DNA of 64,000 bases, taken from the NCBI GenBank assembly GCA_963971305.1, contig OZ020305.1:3443001-3507000 (forward strand). The letters are read 5' to 3'. The position numbers and the translations under genes are program-made. The number at the start of each line of letters is the position of its first letter. Position 1 is the stretch's first letter. This document shows, piece after piece, positions 44,061-57,300 of this stretch. The notes beneath the pieces are model-generated. The model did no database searches. It was not told the DNA's origin and worked only from the letters and a program-made list of their open reading frames with translations. Source of the stretch: Arcuatula senhousia (taxonomy: Eukaryota > Mollusca > Bivalvia > Mytilida > Mytilidae).

Positions 44061-47000
44061 TTGACAAAACTGTTTCTTCTTCTGCATTAAAAAAATAATA
44101 ATAAAGTATAAATATTGTCACATACATTCTAAAACATGTATAAAGCTGGTGTGTTTAAATTATTTTATTTTGTATGCCAAACTTCGGGCCAAACTCACAC
44201 ATATGTCACACTGTACTTCAATCACCTTCAAGTCTGTTTGGGAATCTGCAGATGTAGCATTTTGCATTTGGAATCTGCAAAAACATGCAGCTGTCCTTTA
44301 TATCTATTATAGGCACAATAGAATAGGAGTCCTTTAGTTCAACTGACAAAATGAAACACATCCTATCATAGGGTCTTTTGCATTTGATATTCTGAATAAT
44401 AGCGACATTGTTAGTAAGATCAAACGATATAAAAACTTTTACAAGGCCAAATTGAATATCTTCATTAGCTTGATACATAATTGCAGCATTGTTTCGCTTT
44501 TTCATTCTGCTATAATCAAGTCCATATATAAGACTCCCATGAAATTCCATTCTGGTAAAGGAGTTGAAGGTATCTGTAGTGGGACCATGACCTAAATAAT
44601 CACTAACAAGATCAAATTCATCCTTCGTTAATTTTTTCGGTTGAATAGCACCCAGGATATAGACATCACGCTCAAGTTTCTGGCCTCGTTTTAAGCCTTG
44701 GGAATATTGAATAATATTGAACACCTTTTCTACTTGAGATCCCTTTTCAATACACTTTTGCTTTAACTCGGGTAATTTCTGAACAAATGAAATGCCTGTT
44801 ATTATCTGGCTATCTATATTTTGTGTTCCTCTAATCAACTTTAAAATAAATCCATTTTTGTCCTCAAATGGGAAACAGCTTGTTGTATATAAAGGTCCAA
44901 GATCACGAACACAGTCAACCAGGTGAACAAGTTGGTGAATGTTAAGTGTCATATATTTAGTATCATATAATTTCGAAAAGTTGTCACAAAATGAGAATAG
45001 CATGTTCTCAGCAATCATAAGGTCATCATCTCTAGAACCATTAAGGAGTAGAATGTGGATGGCATTTACAAGATTCAAATAGTGATTAAAACGATCTCTG
45101 TCTAAAATTCCCTGAAGAACAGGTGCTCCATAGAATAAAAGAAATGACCTGAATTCGGACGCTTTCCAATATTTAAGATGATTTTGAATCGTTCTTGGTA
45201 ATCTGGTTATGTTTAGAGTGGGTAAAACTGAGAGAAGTCTCTCATCGACTTCTTCAACAAAATGATAAAAACTGAAATTCCTACTCACAAAACCTTTATC
45301 AAACCATAATTTAATCAAAAGTTTCTGCACTCCCAGTAGGATACCATGCATGTAGTCTATGGCCATGCCATTTACTAAGTTAAAATTAGGAAATGCTATC
45401 AACCATGATGGCCCTTTTATGCCATTGACAACCTTTGGCTTTTTCCCTTCCGCCTGATTTATTGAAGCTGTTTCAGCATCTCTAATAACATTCTCTCTAC
45501 TTCGTTGGGGTCCTTTCGGGTTTTCTGTGTCATACGGAAAAACGTGAGCATGGCCTTTTCCAACGGCAGCTGTTTTGCCGGGCTGCAAGCACTTCCAACA
45601 ACTGTAAGCGCCGTTATATTGGATTGAATTACACAATAAACATCTTGCTGGCAAGTCAGCAGTTCCAGCTAGAAGATACCCTTTGCAGATAAAGTCACCA
45701 CTCTCAGGCGAAAAACAATCGATTCCCCTGTTCATTTTCTCCATAATGTGTAACAATGGTTTCAAAAATGTGTTCATAGCCGGCTTTTTACTGTCAAACC
45801 ATAGCGCTGCTAATATCATGTTGTCTTTTAGCACACGTAAATTATATGGTAGTTCGTTTATCATTAAATAAATAGGCCAAATCGAAATTTTGCTACTCTT
45901 GAAAACTGGTGCCCCATCTGTGTTGAAGGTAAATGAAATGTTATTAGGCGATGAAAGCGGTCCAGAATTATTAAAAAGTGATCTGTAAATTTTGCCATCG
46001 TATATATCTCTATAAAGTCCCGACGTTTTGAAGTAACTAAATTTTTCTTGCAGCTTTGAAAAGAATCCGTCTTGAGCAAACAAATTTTGAACTTGATTTA
46101 TGATTGGAACTTGTAAAAAGTAGGATTTATTTGATGGCAAGTCCATTTGACAATGAATGTTCGGACATTTCTTAAGTGTTTTGTCTATGATATACGTACA
46201 ACAGACAGAGCAATAGAAGTGTTTTTCGAGGGGAGTTTTTAAATGAGTGAAGTACTTGTTAAAAGCATATATCGTATTGCACAAATTATGGCCTTCCGGT
46301 AAAATCATTCCAATCAATGTTAACAACATTTCAATTGCTTCTCCGGTTAAATTGAATTTACTTGTAAATAATGCAAGTAATAACATGAATGCTCCAACAG
46401 TAACAGCGGATCCCGGATATAGCTCCTTTTTATCAAAGTCGTCATCAGCTGACACTATAGCATCTTCTGTCTCGGAATATAATTCTTCGCATTCATAAAA
46501 AACATCATCAGGCTCTTCAGTATTGTCTATTGTATAATCATCATCTATCATGTCGTCTAAATTAACTGTACAGCTGTCAATCCAAGCTTTAAGTCCATCG
46601 TTCGTGTCCGAGTCAGTCAACGTATGTTTCTATTTCTATTGTTTCTTCAAGAAAACTATTGTCGAATACATTTTCAACTTGCTCCAGGCGTTCAGTTTGC
46701 CATGCTTTCTGCATATCATTAGCCGTTGGACTCTCAGGTTCCTCTGAATTATACTGGCCATCAAGCTGTATGTTAAGGACAGCGATTTCCTGTAATAAAA
46801 TTAAAAAGGGGTGTCCATGAACACATCTAAGCTAACACCAGTTCGGAATTGACAAACACATGCAGCATGATTCAGTTAAATGATTCAAAACTTTCTATAA
46901 TCGTTTCTAGTCTTTTTCGATATTCCAAAATGGTAAATTCACACAACTGCAAGGAGATCTTATAAAATATGATATTCCTCATTTTCACGGTCAATGGTAA

Positions 47001-47128
47001 TTTCCCCAGTATCACGCCGGGCATGCCGACACAATAAACATAATGTATCTTAAAGCACAACTAACGCGGAGTTTGTGTCCGCGGTCCGTTGTGGCCAAAT
47101 TAGCATTAAGTCAATAGCTCCGCGTTAA

Positions 47129-49751
47129 AGTGCAACTAAAACGCCTATAACAACTTTATTTCATTTTATAGATCTTAATTTTCTAAGATCAAAGCAAAAA
47201 ACCCGACATGATTCCGATGACAAATAACAAAGATATTGACAATTTAGTGTTAATTTCTTAAAATCTCACCTTTATAACTTCCGCTTTCGCGTAACTAATT
47301 CCACTGATTGTGCAACGTCAGAGGGGGAACCGATACATTTGTTTACACTAGTTACAATAGCAAACGGTAGTTTATCTTTACAATTTATTAGTAATGAAAT
47401 GATAATTAATGCATCCAGAAATGAAATTTGTTATATTAAACATGTAAAATATATGTTTAATCACCAAAACTTTATTCAGTATAATCGTGATAATTGTTGA
47501 ATTGTAGATGAAAAAGTAATAAAAGAAAATCGTAATTTAATAAAAGAAGCTTATTCCTCGAGGCTTATTCTTTTTTAATGATACTGATTATCTGTTGCAT
47601 GAAATGAAGTTTTGAGGAAGAAGCACAGACACGTGTGTGTCCATTCTAAATTTCCTTGGCTTTCAGATATTTTCGGTGTAACCGACACTAAAAGTATTAC
47701 ATATTAATTCACAGGAAGCTTAGACATCACAAGTTATAATTAGATTAGCATTTTGGCATTCACTAATTCAACATTATTTCATGGTTTCCTATACTCTAGC
47801 ATAGACGTGTACCCGTTTGTCTGTTCTCGCTATTTTTATGGCCCGACCACGTACATGTATGTGGATCGGCCATATAGTTTTACCCTTGTCCGTCCGTACA
47901 TACGTCCGTAACACTTGGCTTAAGTTCTTGATTGAGGTCAATAACTCGGATACTAGATGTTGAGGGTCAATGATATTCCACCACTAGATGTGTCTTGGGT
48001 AGCACTACACCATCCTCTAGTAAGTCGCAGTGACCTATATTTTAAGCATGAACGACTTTGGTTAAGTTCTAGATTAAGGTCCATAACTCTGATACATTTT
48101 ATGCACGGGAGGGCCATCTGTGAATCATACACACATTTTTAGTTTAATAGTGGATTTTTAGGAAAGTTTGACAATTGAGGCCACGCCAAATAATTCATAG
48201 TTCGTCGGACAATTCATGAAAAAAAATAAGCTGCAAGCGGGCGAAATGTGTATGCCCATCTACGAACGTATTGCATATTAGTGTTTGGGCGCATCCACCT
48301 GTTCGTTCGTCCGTACCAAATGTTACGAGGTGAAGCATTATGATTCAATTCAATTCTTTATTTGTCTAATTTAATTGGTCCCACTGGTGGCATATTACAT
48401 ATAACAAAAAATTGACAAAGACAGACCAGAACTATACAGTAACATTAGAATAACAAGATAATTAAGTAAAAAAAAATTGAATACACAATGTGATGTGTTT
48501 GTATTATTGTTTACAACTATAATAACTAAAGATAATAAATAAGCATAGTACGTATTTGTGTTTACTTTGTATATGGCAAGAAGTTTTAGAAGAGAAAATC
48601 TATCATGATGATCTGATGTTATTTTAATAACAAAAGAAATGGATACTTTTTACTAATTAAATATATTGAAGAACTTCTAAATTTTACTTTGTCTGTTTGC
48701 AGAGGGCACCAAGGGACTATGCTGTAGGATATGCGTGATGTTTTTAACATGTATTATTTTACTGTAAACGTAATAAACTTTTAGACGCTAACTATGAACA
48801 TTATATGCCCACCAACACTATGAAGCCATTTATTGCAAATACTGTGGACTCAAGGAATTTATTTATTTTATTTTATTTAATTGTATATTTTATTTTATTA
48901 TGTTTCTATTTCAATACGATAATACAACACTGAATTTGAGAAGATGCTCGAGTTTGAAATTACTTGCCCCCAAATTGTTAATTGCCCCCCTATGGTGACA
49001 TATTGGTTGTCTTATTTCGTTTAACTTCACACCTGTGTTTGTTTGGTCGTCGCAAAAGGTAGACCGTAGTCCATACTCAGCATGTGTTAAATAATTAAGG
49101 TAATTATCATAAGGACTGGAATCCTGACACCGTCCAATTCCGACAGAGACCTGCATATTAGACATATATGATTTAAATTAACACTTTGGACCATAAAGAC
49201 AACACAACTGTTTAAAATAGATATGTTCCTTTGATTGCATCATGTATGTGTACTGATTGCTGCAGTAAAAACTTTCAATTTTGTGGAAATCTGACAATTA
49301 TAATTGCTTTAAATCATAGGATTTAACCAAGGAATTTGAGTACTTTAATTCCTTGATTTAACATTTTATACAAATTTTAAAAGGTCTAAACTTCATTCCT
49401 GTGACGGCCTACCTTTTTAAAATATTATTTGGTGTAAAATGTATTGTTAAAAACTGGAAAATGTATATATTTGTTCGTTGGGTATTTTTTAAATATTAAA
49501 AAAAAAAAATTGCCAACGAAATTATTTATATTTTATTGCGGATATCTTGTGCATTACTTCCGGTTTAGCTCGCATGTAATTCTTTTCCGGAAATATCGTT
49601 GATTAGATTTTGAAAGGTGCGAAATTTTGCACTTTAAACACTCATATCTCCGTTATTTGTCAACGGATTTTGATCGGATTTTTTGCATTGATCTTAGAAA
49701 ATTAAACACTTTTAAATAAGATTAAGTTGTTATGACCGTTTTAGTTGCACT
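47129..49751 (-). mobile_element. Complete-ended TTAA transposon (2.6 kb)
   Basis: TTAA at 47,125-47,128 and 49,752-49,755 brackets inverted ends starting AGTGCAACTAAAACG. The similarity continues inward for about 110 bp (GATCTTAGAAAATTAA, GTTATTTGTC). TTAA target use points to Kolobok or piggyBac superfamilies. The interior has a 146-bp-family unit (47,840-48,120) and a LINE-like tail near 48,345-48,575. The minus ORF at 48,911-49,165 (84 codons) resembles no transposase I know. It lies in an intron of the CACTA-like gene. A truncated sister is at 14,272-17,210. Confidence 0.85.
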
Positions 49752-49755
49752 TTAA

Positions 49756-50588
49756 TGTTCTCCGCTCCGCGTTCGTTGTGCCGGCCCCGTCTCCGGTTCG
49801 TTTTGTCGGGATACCCGACGTGCAGTATATCGATATATTTTACTTCAGGGAAAACAAAAAGTCCTTCCCTTACAGGTTAGATGGTCGGTCGGTGCCTATT
49901 TTTCAAAACAATTAAGGGTATTACGTTTCCGCAAATTTAAAGTTGGCTTTTCCGCAAATTCCGTGTCGACCTTTGTACTTAACCATATGTTCAATTCTAT
50001 AGCGATTTGGGGAACATTCTTGTTTTTTAACATGCCAGACGTTCATGTGTATATTGCTAAAAGGAGCATTCTTATTAATTTTCAACAAACTTTAATGTAT
50101 ATAGTGCTAGTTTTCCAATATTACGGTTTATAAAACGATTCTTACAACATAAGAACGTGTAATATTCTTTCTATTTAAAGTGGAAAAAGTCGCGCCTCTT
50201 TCTGCCCAAAGTCCTACTAATTTGAAATAATGATCACATAACCATGTGATTAAACAATATAAGATGAGTTAGATGTTCCTACTGTGATGGCCCGGGGAAA
50301 AATGTGCATTCCTCGATAGTCCTCGCCGATTTCGTAATTTTAATGCCCCCCCCCCCCATTTGGACAGTGAAGATCATCTTTATTTGACTTTGGGAGCGGT
50401 CATTTATTATCGTTAGGGTGGTGGAGATGAACATTTTTTTGTGCCACCCCCTATATAAACTGAAAATAATTTTTGATGCCCCCCCCCCAAAAAAAAAAAG
50501 TAATACATGTTGTACAAGATATTAATTACATTTTTCAACGCCACCACCTTTCTACACTGAAAAAACCCAATCATTATAGGTATAATAC
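49756..50588. other. Intron sequence of the CACTA-like gene
   Basis: A GC-rich patch near 49,760-49,815 (CTCCGCTCCGCGTTCG), then AT-rich DNA with C-runs at 50,347 and 50,480. No further coding exon seen. Confidence 0.5.
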
Positions 50589-50735
50589 CTGTCGATCCAT
50601 AGTTTGTTCGTCATCTACAACGTCGTGTTCTTGTATTGTAAGCCCGATTGTAAGATCCGTTTCATAGGAGACCCTCGTCTCCTCGCCTGTCTTGTAGGGC
50701 CCTCGGCGTTTACGTTTTGGATCTGGGCCGTCCAT

Positions 50736-51351
50736 GATGGTATTTACGTTTATTAAACACAGTCAAACTGATTTAGCAGATTATCTTAGATAACAACAGG
50801 GTACCGGCATTTTGAATCTGATGTAGTGAATATTTTGAAGAGGGACAATAAGGTAGTCATTAATGATTAACTAAAGTCAACCGTTGGGGTCAACGAATTT
50901 AAAAAAAATAATAAAATAAAACATAAATTACATAGATCTAGATATTAATTTATGAATTCTCTGCTAATGTGGGATTACCTCTTTTTTATACTAGTATAAG
51001 AAAGCTCCTACATCCGTGGCACAAAAGTAAAAAGAAATTTTAAGATCTGCTCGAACTACATCATTTTCTTGTTTTTTTATTAATAATTGTGTATTTACGT
51101 AATCTTATAACCTTTCCTTATTTCGCTTTTATTTTTATTTTTTACAAATCATGCATGCATGATATTGTATTATTTTACCCCCAATCGGAACCTCTGTGAG
51201 GCCTCTTATTTGTGACGTCAGATTATACGCCACAAAACGTTCTAATAAGTGGGTCACATTGTGATATTCAAAAGTTATAGAACGTGTGGCTACATTATAG
51301 AGAAATTTTAACCTAAAATATTAAATTATTGGTTGAATATTTAACATAAAA
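50736..51351. promoter_or_regulatory. Divergent intergenic interval between two first exons
   Basis: The 616 bp separate the minus-strand start at 50,735 from the plus-strand start at 51,352, so any promoters must overlap here or be in upstream exons. AT-rich, with no definite TATA or initiator that I can defend. Confidence 0.35.
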
Positions 51352-54300
51352 ATGTTCGCGTGCATATATTTTGAGGAAGATCGTTCCATAAGTGTCGTTG
51401 GACAAAAGGACAAAGATCTGAAAGTTGTGGAGGGACGTTTTGAAACACGGGCAAATGTTGAGATGATCTGGAAAATTAACCAGGATAGAAAACTCTTCCA
51501 TGGAACAATAATTCGAACACATGGTAAGAAAACTATCTTTACAATTTATCATCATGTTATTATGGCAAAAACAAACCCACAGGGATCTGTTTTTATATAC
51601 TATCCCATATAATTTTACTATCATAATGCGTAATGTGCGGTTCCAATGAAGAAAAGTTTCAGTTAGAAAAAAAAAAACAGCAGAAATTTTACACACACAG
51701 AGAGTCTGGCATAAATGACGACGGACCGTCTTACAAAGTGAGGCGGTCAGGAAACTGACTGAAGACAATTTTTGTATTGAAAAATTTTCTGACTTCCTAC
51801 CAACCTAAAACAGAATTGATAGAGCTATGAAAATCCAACATGTAGTCAACTAGGAGGACAATCAAGTGAATCAACCCCTGAAGAAGGCAATCTACCGAAA
51901 CGTCGGGGCTATTTGTAGCAATTAAAACGAAAATCGGATATTTGTATCAGCTTCCGTCAACGCCCCAGTTTTTACATATACCATTTCTGCTTCCGTATAA
52001 ACAAAAAAACTCCAAATTTCTCACAACAAATTTCTGTTATGCTAAAAATACGATATTGCTGACCTCGTAAACTGTAAGTCATGTCTATGAAATACTTTTT
52101 GAACCAGAATACTGTGTGTACACAATTATGTACATATGATATGGGCTGTTTAAAAAAAAATGACGCAATTCCTTTTTCACTCCTTAATTTTCATATTTAT
52201 CATTTTAAATAAAGACTTTTTGTTCCTAAGTATGTATTTCTATGTACAGAAACTTCATGCAAAATTTCATTACTCTATCTTTATTCATTCAAAAATGGTC
52301 ACTTAGTTATGTAGTCAAAATTGTCAGGAGTGTAACACTTTTAGTGTGACATTTAGAAAATACTCTTTACTTCCATATGACACTTTAAGAAAACCACTTA
52401 TTCAATACAAATAAAGTGTATTGTATCATAAAATTGCAAACCTCAGCAAACTGTTGGTATATGATTGGTTTATTTATGTTTAATAGTAAAACGTAGACGG
52501 ATAGTTTCAAGTAGCTTGAACCCAAAAATAAATGCATAAAAAATTGTCACCAAGCTGCATTAGACTAAATTTTTTTTAATAGAAAGATTGTCTATCATCT
52601 GAAGAAAATACCAGCTGATCAAGTGGATATTTGGACTGAAATAAGAAGCACCATAATGTCTGTTAGCAGCTTCATTCAAATTTTATTAGCTCTGAAAATT
52701 CACTTTTATGAGCATGTCAGGAGTGTAACATTCGTCTTTAAGAGGGTGCTGTTCCAATATGATGATGTTCTACATGTCAATTTTGGGTTTAATTTATTCA
52801 GCTAGCTGTCCTTAGTTAAAAATTCCCCCAAGTGGCAATTTCATGTTCACTATTTATATGAAATATTTGAATAAGTGGTGTCAGGAGTGTAACACTTTTG
52901 AAAATGTCAGGAGTGTAACGCTTTAATTTGTTGGATAACTTGCATTTAAAATATAATTAACACTTTTTGTTGACTTTTAACCAAAACTAGATATCTTTCA
53001 TGAAAAATTATGTTTGTTTTAGATTGATTTGCAGTCCATAACTTGCTTTTTGCCACTCAGACTGACTTCTGAATGGATGTTGCAATGTGTGAGCTATAGC
53101 AATTCATATTTTTAAAAAATATACATTTTTTTCATATGGTTGATCATAAAAAAACTACATGAAATGAAATAGTCCAAGTTTATGCAGCAACAATCTATTC
53201 TCTGATTATAAATTCATTACAAGACCTTTATACCATCCAAATAAAAATGTAACACTTCTGACATATTTGAAAATAACTTGTATACTACTAATTTTTAATC
53301 AAATAATGATCAAATTGTTCCTTAAAGCAATATACAACTGTTAGATCATGATCTATACACCTATGTATTACCAGGGTTCACCACAGCCTATTCAAGGGCG
53401 GTGCTCCCCCACTCTTGAATTTGGTTCCCCCACCCTTGAATTTTGAGCTCCACACTAAAGTTTGACTTTATGCCTATAAACAATTGTTATTTTTAATAGA
53501 AAATGTATGTATTTTGTGATTTATAGCCAAAACTCAACTGGGAAAACAAAGAACAAGACTTATAACACTATTTTGAATTAAAAAAATGTAATTCAAAAAT
53601 TTTTGAGCTAGTGAAAGCGTCATTGCAGATTTGCACCACTCTTGGATTTTGAACTGTGGTGATCCCTGATTACATATATGGTACAATTGTTGTTTTGGGG
53701 ATGTCAGGAGTGTAACACCACTTTTGAGCTACAAATTTTAAATATTTCATACAAATTGATGAAATAAGTTATGTTAATTGAAGTTTTTGTGCTTTGGCAA
53801 AAAACCTCAAGTCAAAAAGTGATATACTGATCATAATATGTATTGTTTCAAGCTAAATATTTGCTATGTCAGGAGTGTAACAGTGATACTGGATACCTAA
53901 ACTTCACAAAATTCCGTACAAAGAAAGGTATATAGCTGGATCTTCATCATGTTCAACTACAGAGCTTTCCGTTCATTTAACTAAAATCTTGTCTGCTGTC
54001 AAAGAAGGTCAACAAGCATACTGCGACACTATTTATAATCGTAGTGGAATTAACCATATGTGGATTTTGAAAAACTCAAAAGATTTGTTAGATCATTTTA
54101 AATCTAGATCATTTTCTGAGGTTCACTCTTTGAAAACGTTCGATTTTTCAACTTTATACACTACCTTGCCACACGAAAAACTAAAATGTCGCCTGAAAAA
54201 ACTTCTCGAAAAAGCCCTTTCAAATTCAAGGAATTTTGTTGTTTTGGGTTATAATTCTACATTCTTTTCCAAAACATCTTTCAAAGATAAAATTTGTTAC

Positions 54301-57300
54301 ACACTGGAACAAGTTTGCAGTATGCTTGATTTCCTCATTGACAACATATTTGTCACCTTCGGAGGAGAGATTTTTCAACAACAAATCGGCATTCCAATGG
54401 GCACAAACTGTGCTCCTCTCCTCGCCGATTTGTTTTTATACTCTTACGAGACTGAATTTCTTCAGGGACTCGTAAAGAACAAGAAGATGAAAGAGGCAAG
54501 GTCATTTAATCTTACATTCAGATATATTGACGATGTCCTTTCTATCAATAACACTTCATTTGGTAGTTGGATTCCTTCAATATATCCTCCGGAATTGGAG
54601 ATTAAAGAGACCACCGAATCTAATTGCTTCACGTCTTTCTTGGATTTGCACCTCGAATTTGACCCAGGTGGTCATCTCAGTACAAAAATTTACGATAAAC
54701 GAGACGATTTTAATTTTCAAATTATTAATTTACCTAATATACAGAGCAATATACCTACTTCTCCTGCATACGGTGTTTATATTTCTCAACTTATTCGATA
54801 TGCCAGAGCTTGCACACATTTCACAGATTTTTTGATCAGACACCGGTTTCTTCGTGACCGACTTTTGAAGCAGGGCTATAAGAAAATACGTCTCATACGA
54901 TCACTAAAAAAATTCTTTCTTCGTTATCAGCCATTAGTAGAAAAGTTCAAAATTGAGTTAAAAGATATGATAGTTAAATGTTTTAATTAGTGTTTGACTG
55001 GTGTGCTGTACTGAGATGATCACCTCAATATCCCTATTGTGTCTCACAACTATGTTGTGTTCTATGGTCATTACCGGATCCTAAGATCGCAATGGAAGAG
55101 GGAGGTTTGGCGCCATAAAACCTGGTTTAACCCACCATTTCGTTAGAAATGCCTGTACCAAGTCAGGACCATTGCGATCCACCAGTTCTCCGGTATGACT
55201 GATTCGTTTTTGTCATTTTCTCTGGACTATGAGATTGATCATTCAAGTTCGGTAGTTTTGTTATTACCTTTATTTATCCAAAAAATGAGCCCAAAAAGCT
55301 GTCATAAAAATGCTGATATTTTTTTCTGATGTATTTTCTTTGCAAATGCTTAATAAATTTCAAAAATTGAATATATTTGAGTCCTTAGCATGTATACTAG
55401 TTGGACGACTTTTAACTTATTTGATTTTTTACCACCTATGTCACACTTTTGCGTCATTTTTTTTTAAACAGCCCATATAGTTATTGAAACACTTATTTCA
55501 TGTTTCAATTAAGTTTGTTGGCCGATTTTTCGAGCTCTGTTAAAAATTATGTACATCTGCAAGGGGACAAGCCCCTGTTTGTACCGGTGCGACTAAACAG
55601 AGTATGGAAGAGTCTGTTTTTAAAGGATCTGGTAGAGTTGGGTGTTACTATATTGCTTTTTATGCCAATCTCTAATTATTATACTATATAAGCATTATTT
55701 TGGTTTAAAATAAATTTTTTTTCTATATACAGACCTCGGATGGGGAAAGCTTGTTGCCCCGTTCCCCATTCATGATGCCCAATTCCCCATTCACGATTCC
55801 CCATCCACGATGCACGTTGCGCACTTTACACTTTACAGGTTAGTTATTTACCAATCATTAACCACATCATTAAAACTGACCAACCATCCAAGAGAATATT
55901 GTCCTGTACCTGTGTGACTGCCAACTCGTACCACGTCAACTTGAATAGAAATTGCAAACTGACGTAGTGTCCATTGCAAACTCATTTGACTACCAACTTT
56001 TACTATACATTAACTTTTAATTCATATAGTATTTTAATTTTATGTGAAGCCATTCCCAAAATGATATGCACACATGCACAATGTTCCTTTTAACGTAAAT
56101 AAAAATCACAAAATGTCTTTTTTTTTGGTAAAGTGCTAAGACATTGTATTACAATTCAATTTCGGGCTACAATATAAAGAAGAAATATTTTATTTCTGCT
56201 TAAAGTGTTAAGATACATGTATATTTAGTTGTGTCCAAATCAAGTTTTTCAACATTGGTTTTCATGTAAAAATTAAGCACTGTCTGAATGAAAAACTTTT
56301 TTTTTTTCAGAGGACAAAAAGGTGCTGGATGACTTTGCCCAGCTAGCCAACAAGAATGTGGTGCAACCAAACATCAAAAAGCCATATCAAATTGCAGTTG
56401 ACTTGCTCTTGGTTTATGACCCAGCAGAAAAAACATCTGGAAAAAGAGAAAGGAAACTGACCGAGATTGCAAAAGAATCACAAGAACAGGATGAAGAAGT
56501 AAGCCCCAAAAAGAAGGCCAAAAAACAGGCTAAAGATTCCGAAAAAGAGAAATCAAAAGAAGACAATGGAGGGAGCATGGAGAATGGAGTTAGCCCTAAA
56601 AAGAAAACAAAAAAACAGGCTAAAGATCAAGAAAAAGAAAAACAAGCTGATATCAAGAATAAATCGGCTAAAAAGAAAATTGAATTAGCAACCAATTTAA
56701 ATACTGTAAACACAAACAAGGATATCATACAGTATTGCAACTTATATTCACAATTTGAAGATGACTATGATAATACAAATCCCACAACTGAAGAAACTGC
56801 ATTGTCTGCTGTTGGAAGGCAAGTTGTAAATGCAACCTCTATTGTTCAGGGAACATACCCTACAGATGGGAAAAGCTTTATGAAAATTCCAGGTAAATAA
56901 TTTATGTTATACTATATATATTATACACAGAGGCAGATACTGACCTACAGAAAAAAAATTATATTGCCGCGAGCACGCAGCAGGAGTCCCCATACATAAT
57001 TTACTGACCCTCAGGCCTGCATTAATTCTTATTACTAGTTCAGTTACTGCCTCTGTAACAAATATATCCTACCGATAGTGTTTTAACCTTTGAAATTCAT
57101 TAAAATATTTTTGTAATCACGCCAATTTTTTGTTGTATCAATGACGTAAAAATTCTACTGACCCTGTATACTTGCTTATACTTGCTTTGATTGAATAATT
57201 ATTTGGTCTTCACATGACGTCAAATAACCAATCAGTAATGTCGTTTCATACTGGAAGTAGGATATTGTATTTTATCATGTGTCTTTTGGAACACTACTTG

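Larger units (their letters stand above)
44218..50735 (-). pseudogene. CACTA/Tnp2-like transposase gene with frameshift
   Basis: Three coding parts, minus: exon 1 50735-50589 (ATG, 49 codons, basic PKRKRRGPYK near the start); exon 2 from 46,789 (58 codons to TGA at 46,613); and a long frame from about 46,620 to 44,218 (about 800 codons). Splice sites and phase 0 join exon 1 to exon 2. Exon 2 and the long frame are contiguous but offset by GACTGACT at 46,611-46,618: without one GACT the frame runs on. The long part has a Cys-pair region (CSVCC, CPNIHC), FTFNTDGAPVFKSSKISIWP, NGAYSCWKC, a GHAHVFPYD stretch, NGMAIDYMHGILLGVQKLL and RDLGPLYTTSCFPFEDKNG, as in Tnp2/DUF4218-type CACTA proteins of animals. 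Expected role: DNA transposition. The 3.8-kb intron holds a TTAA transposon. The break looks recent since the rest is open. A downstream start could still yield a shorter protein. Confidence 0.7.

Noticed and set aside
41300..44200. Search for the missing 5' exon of the RNF145-like gene
   Set aside because: No minus-strand stretch with the expected membrane-protein N-terminus and a donor site could be defended; only repeats were seen.
44218..46620. Calling the 800-codon frame a complete gene with a TTG start
   Set aside because: The upstream exon reads into it after a 4-bp shift, and the N-terminal end is clearly continuous with exon 2; TTG is not a credible start.
51313..51768. 151-codon minus ORF
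   Set aside because: Antisense shadow of the first exon of the plus-strand gene.
53989..54990. Start of the Penelope frame at TTG 53,989
   Set aside because: Conserved reverse transcriptase residues extend upstream to 53,887.
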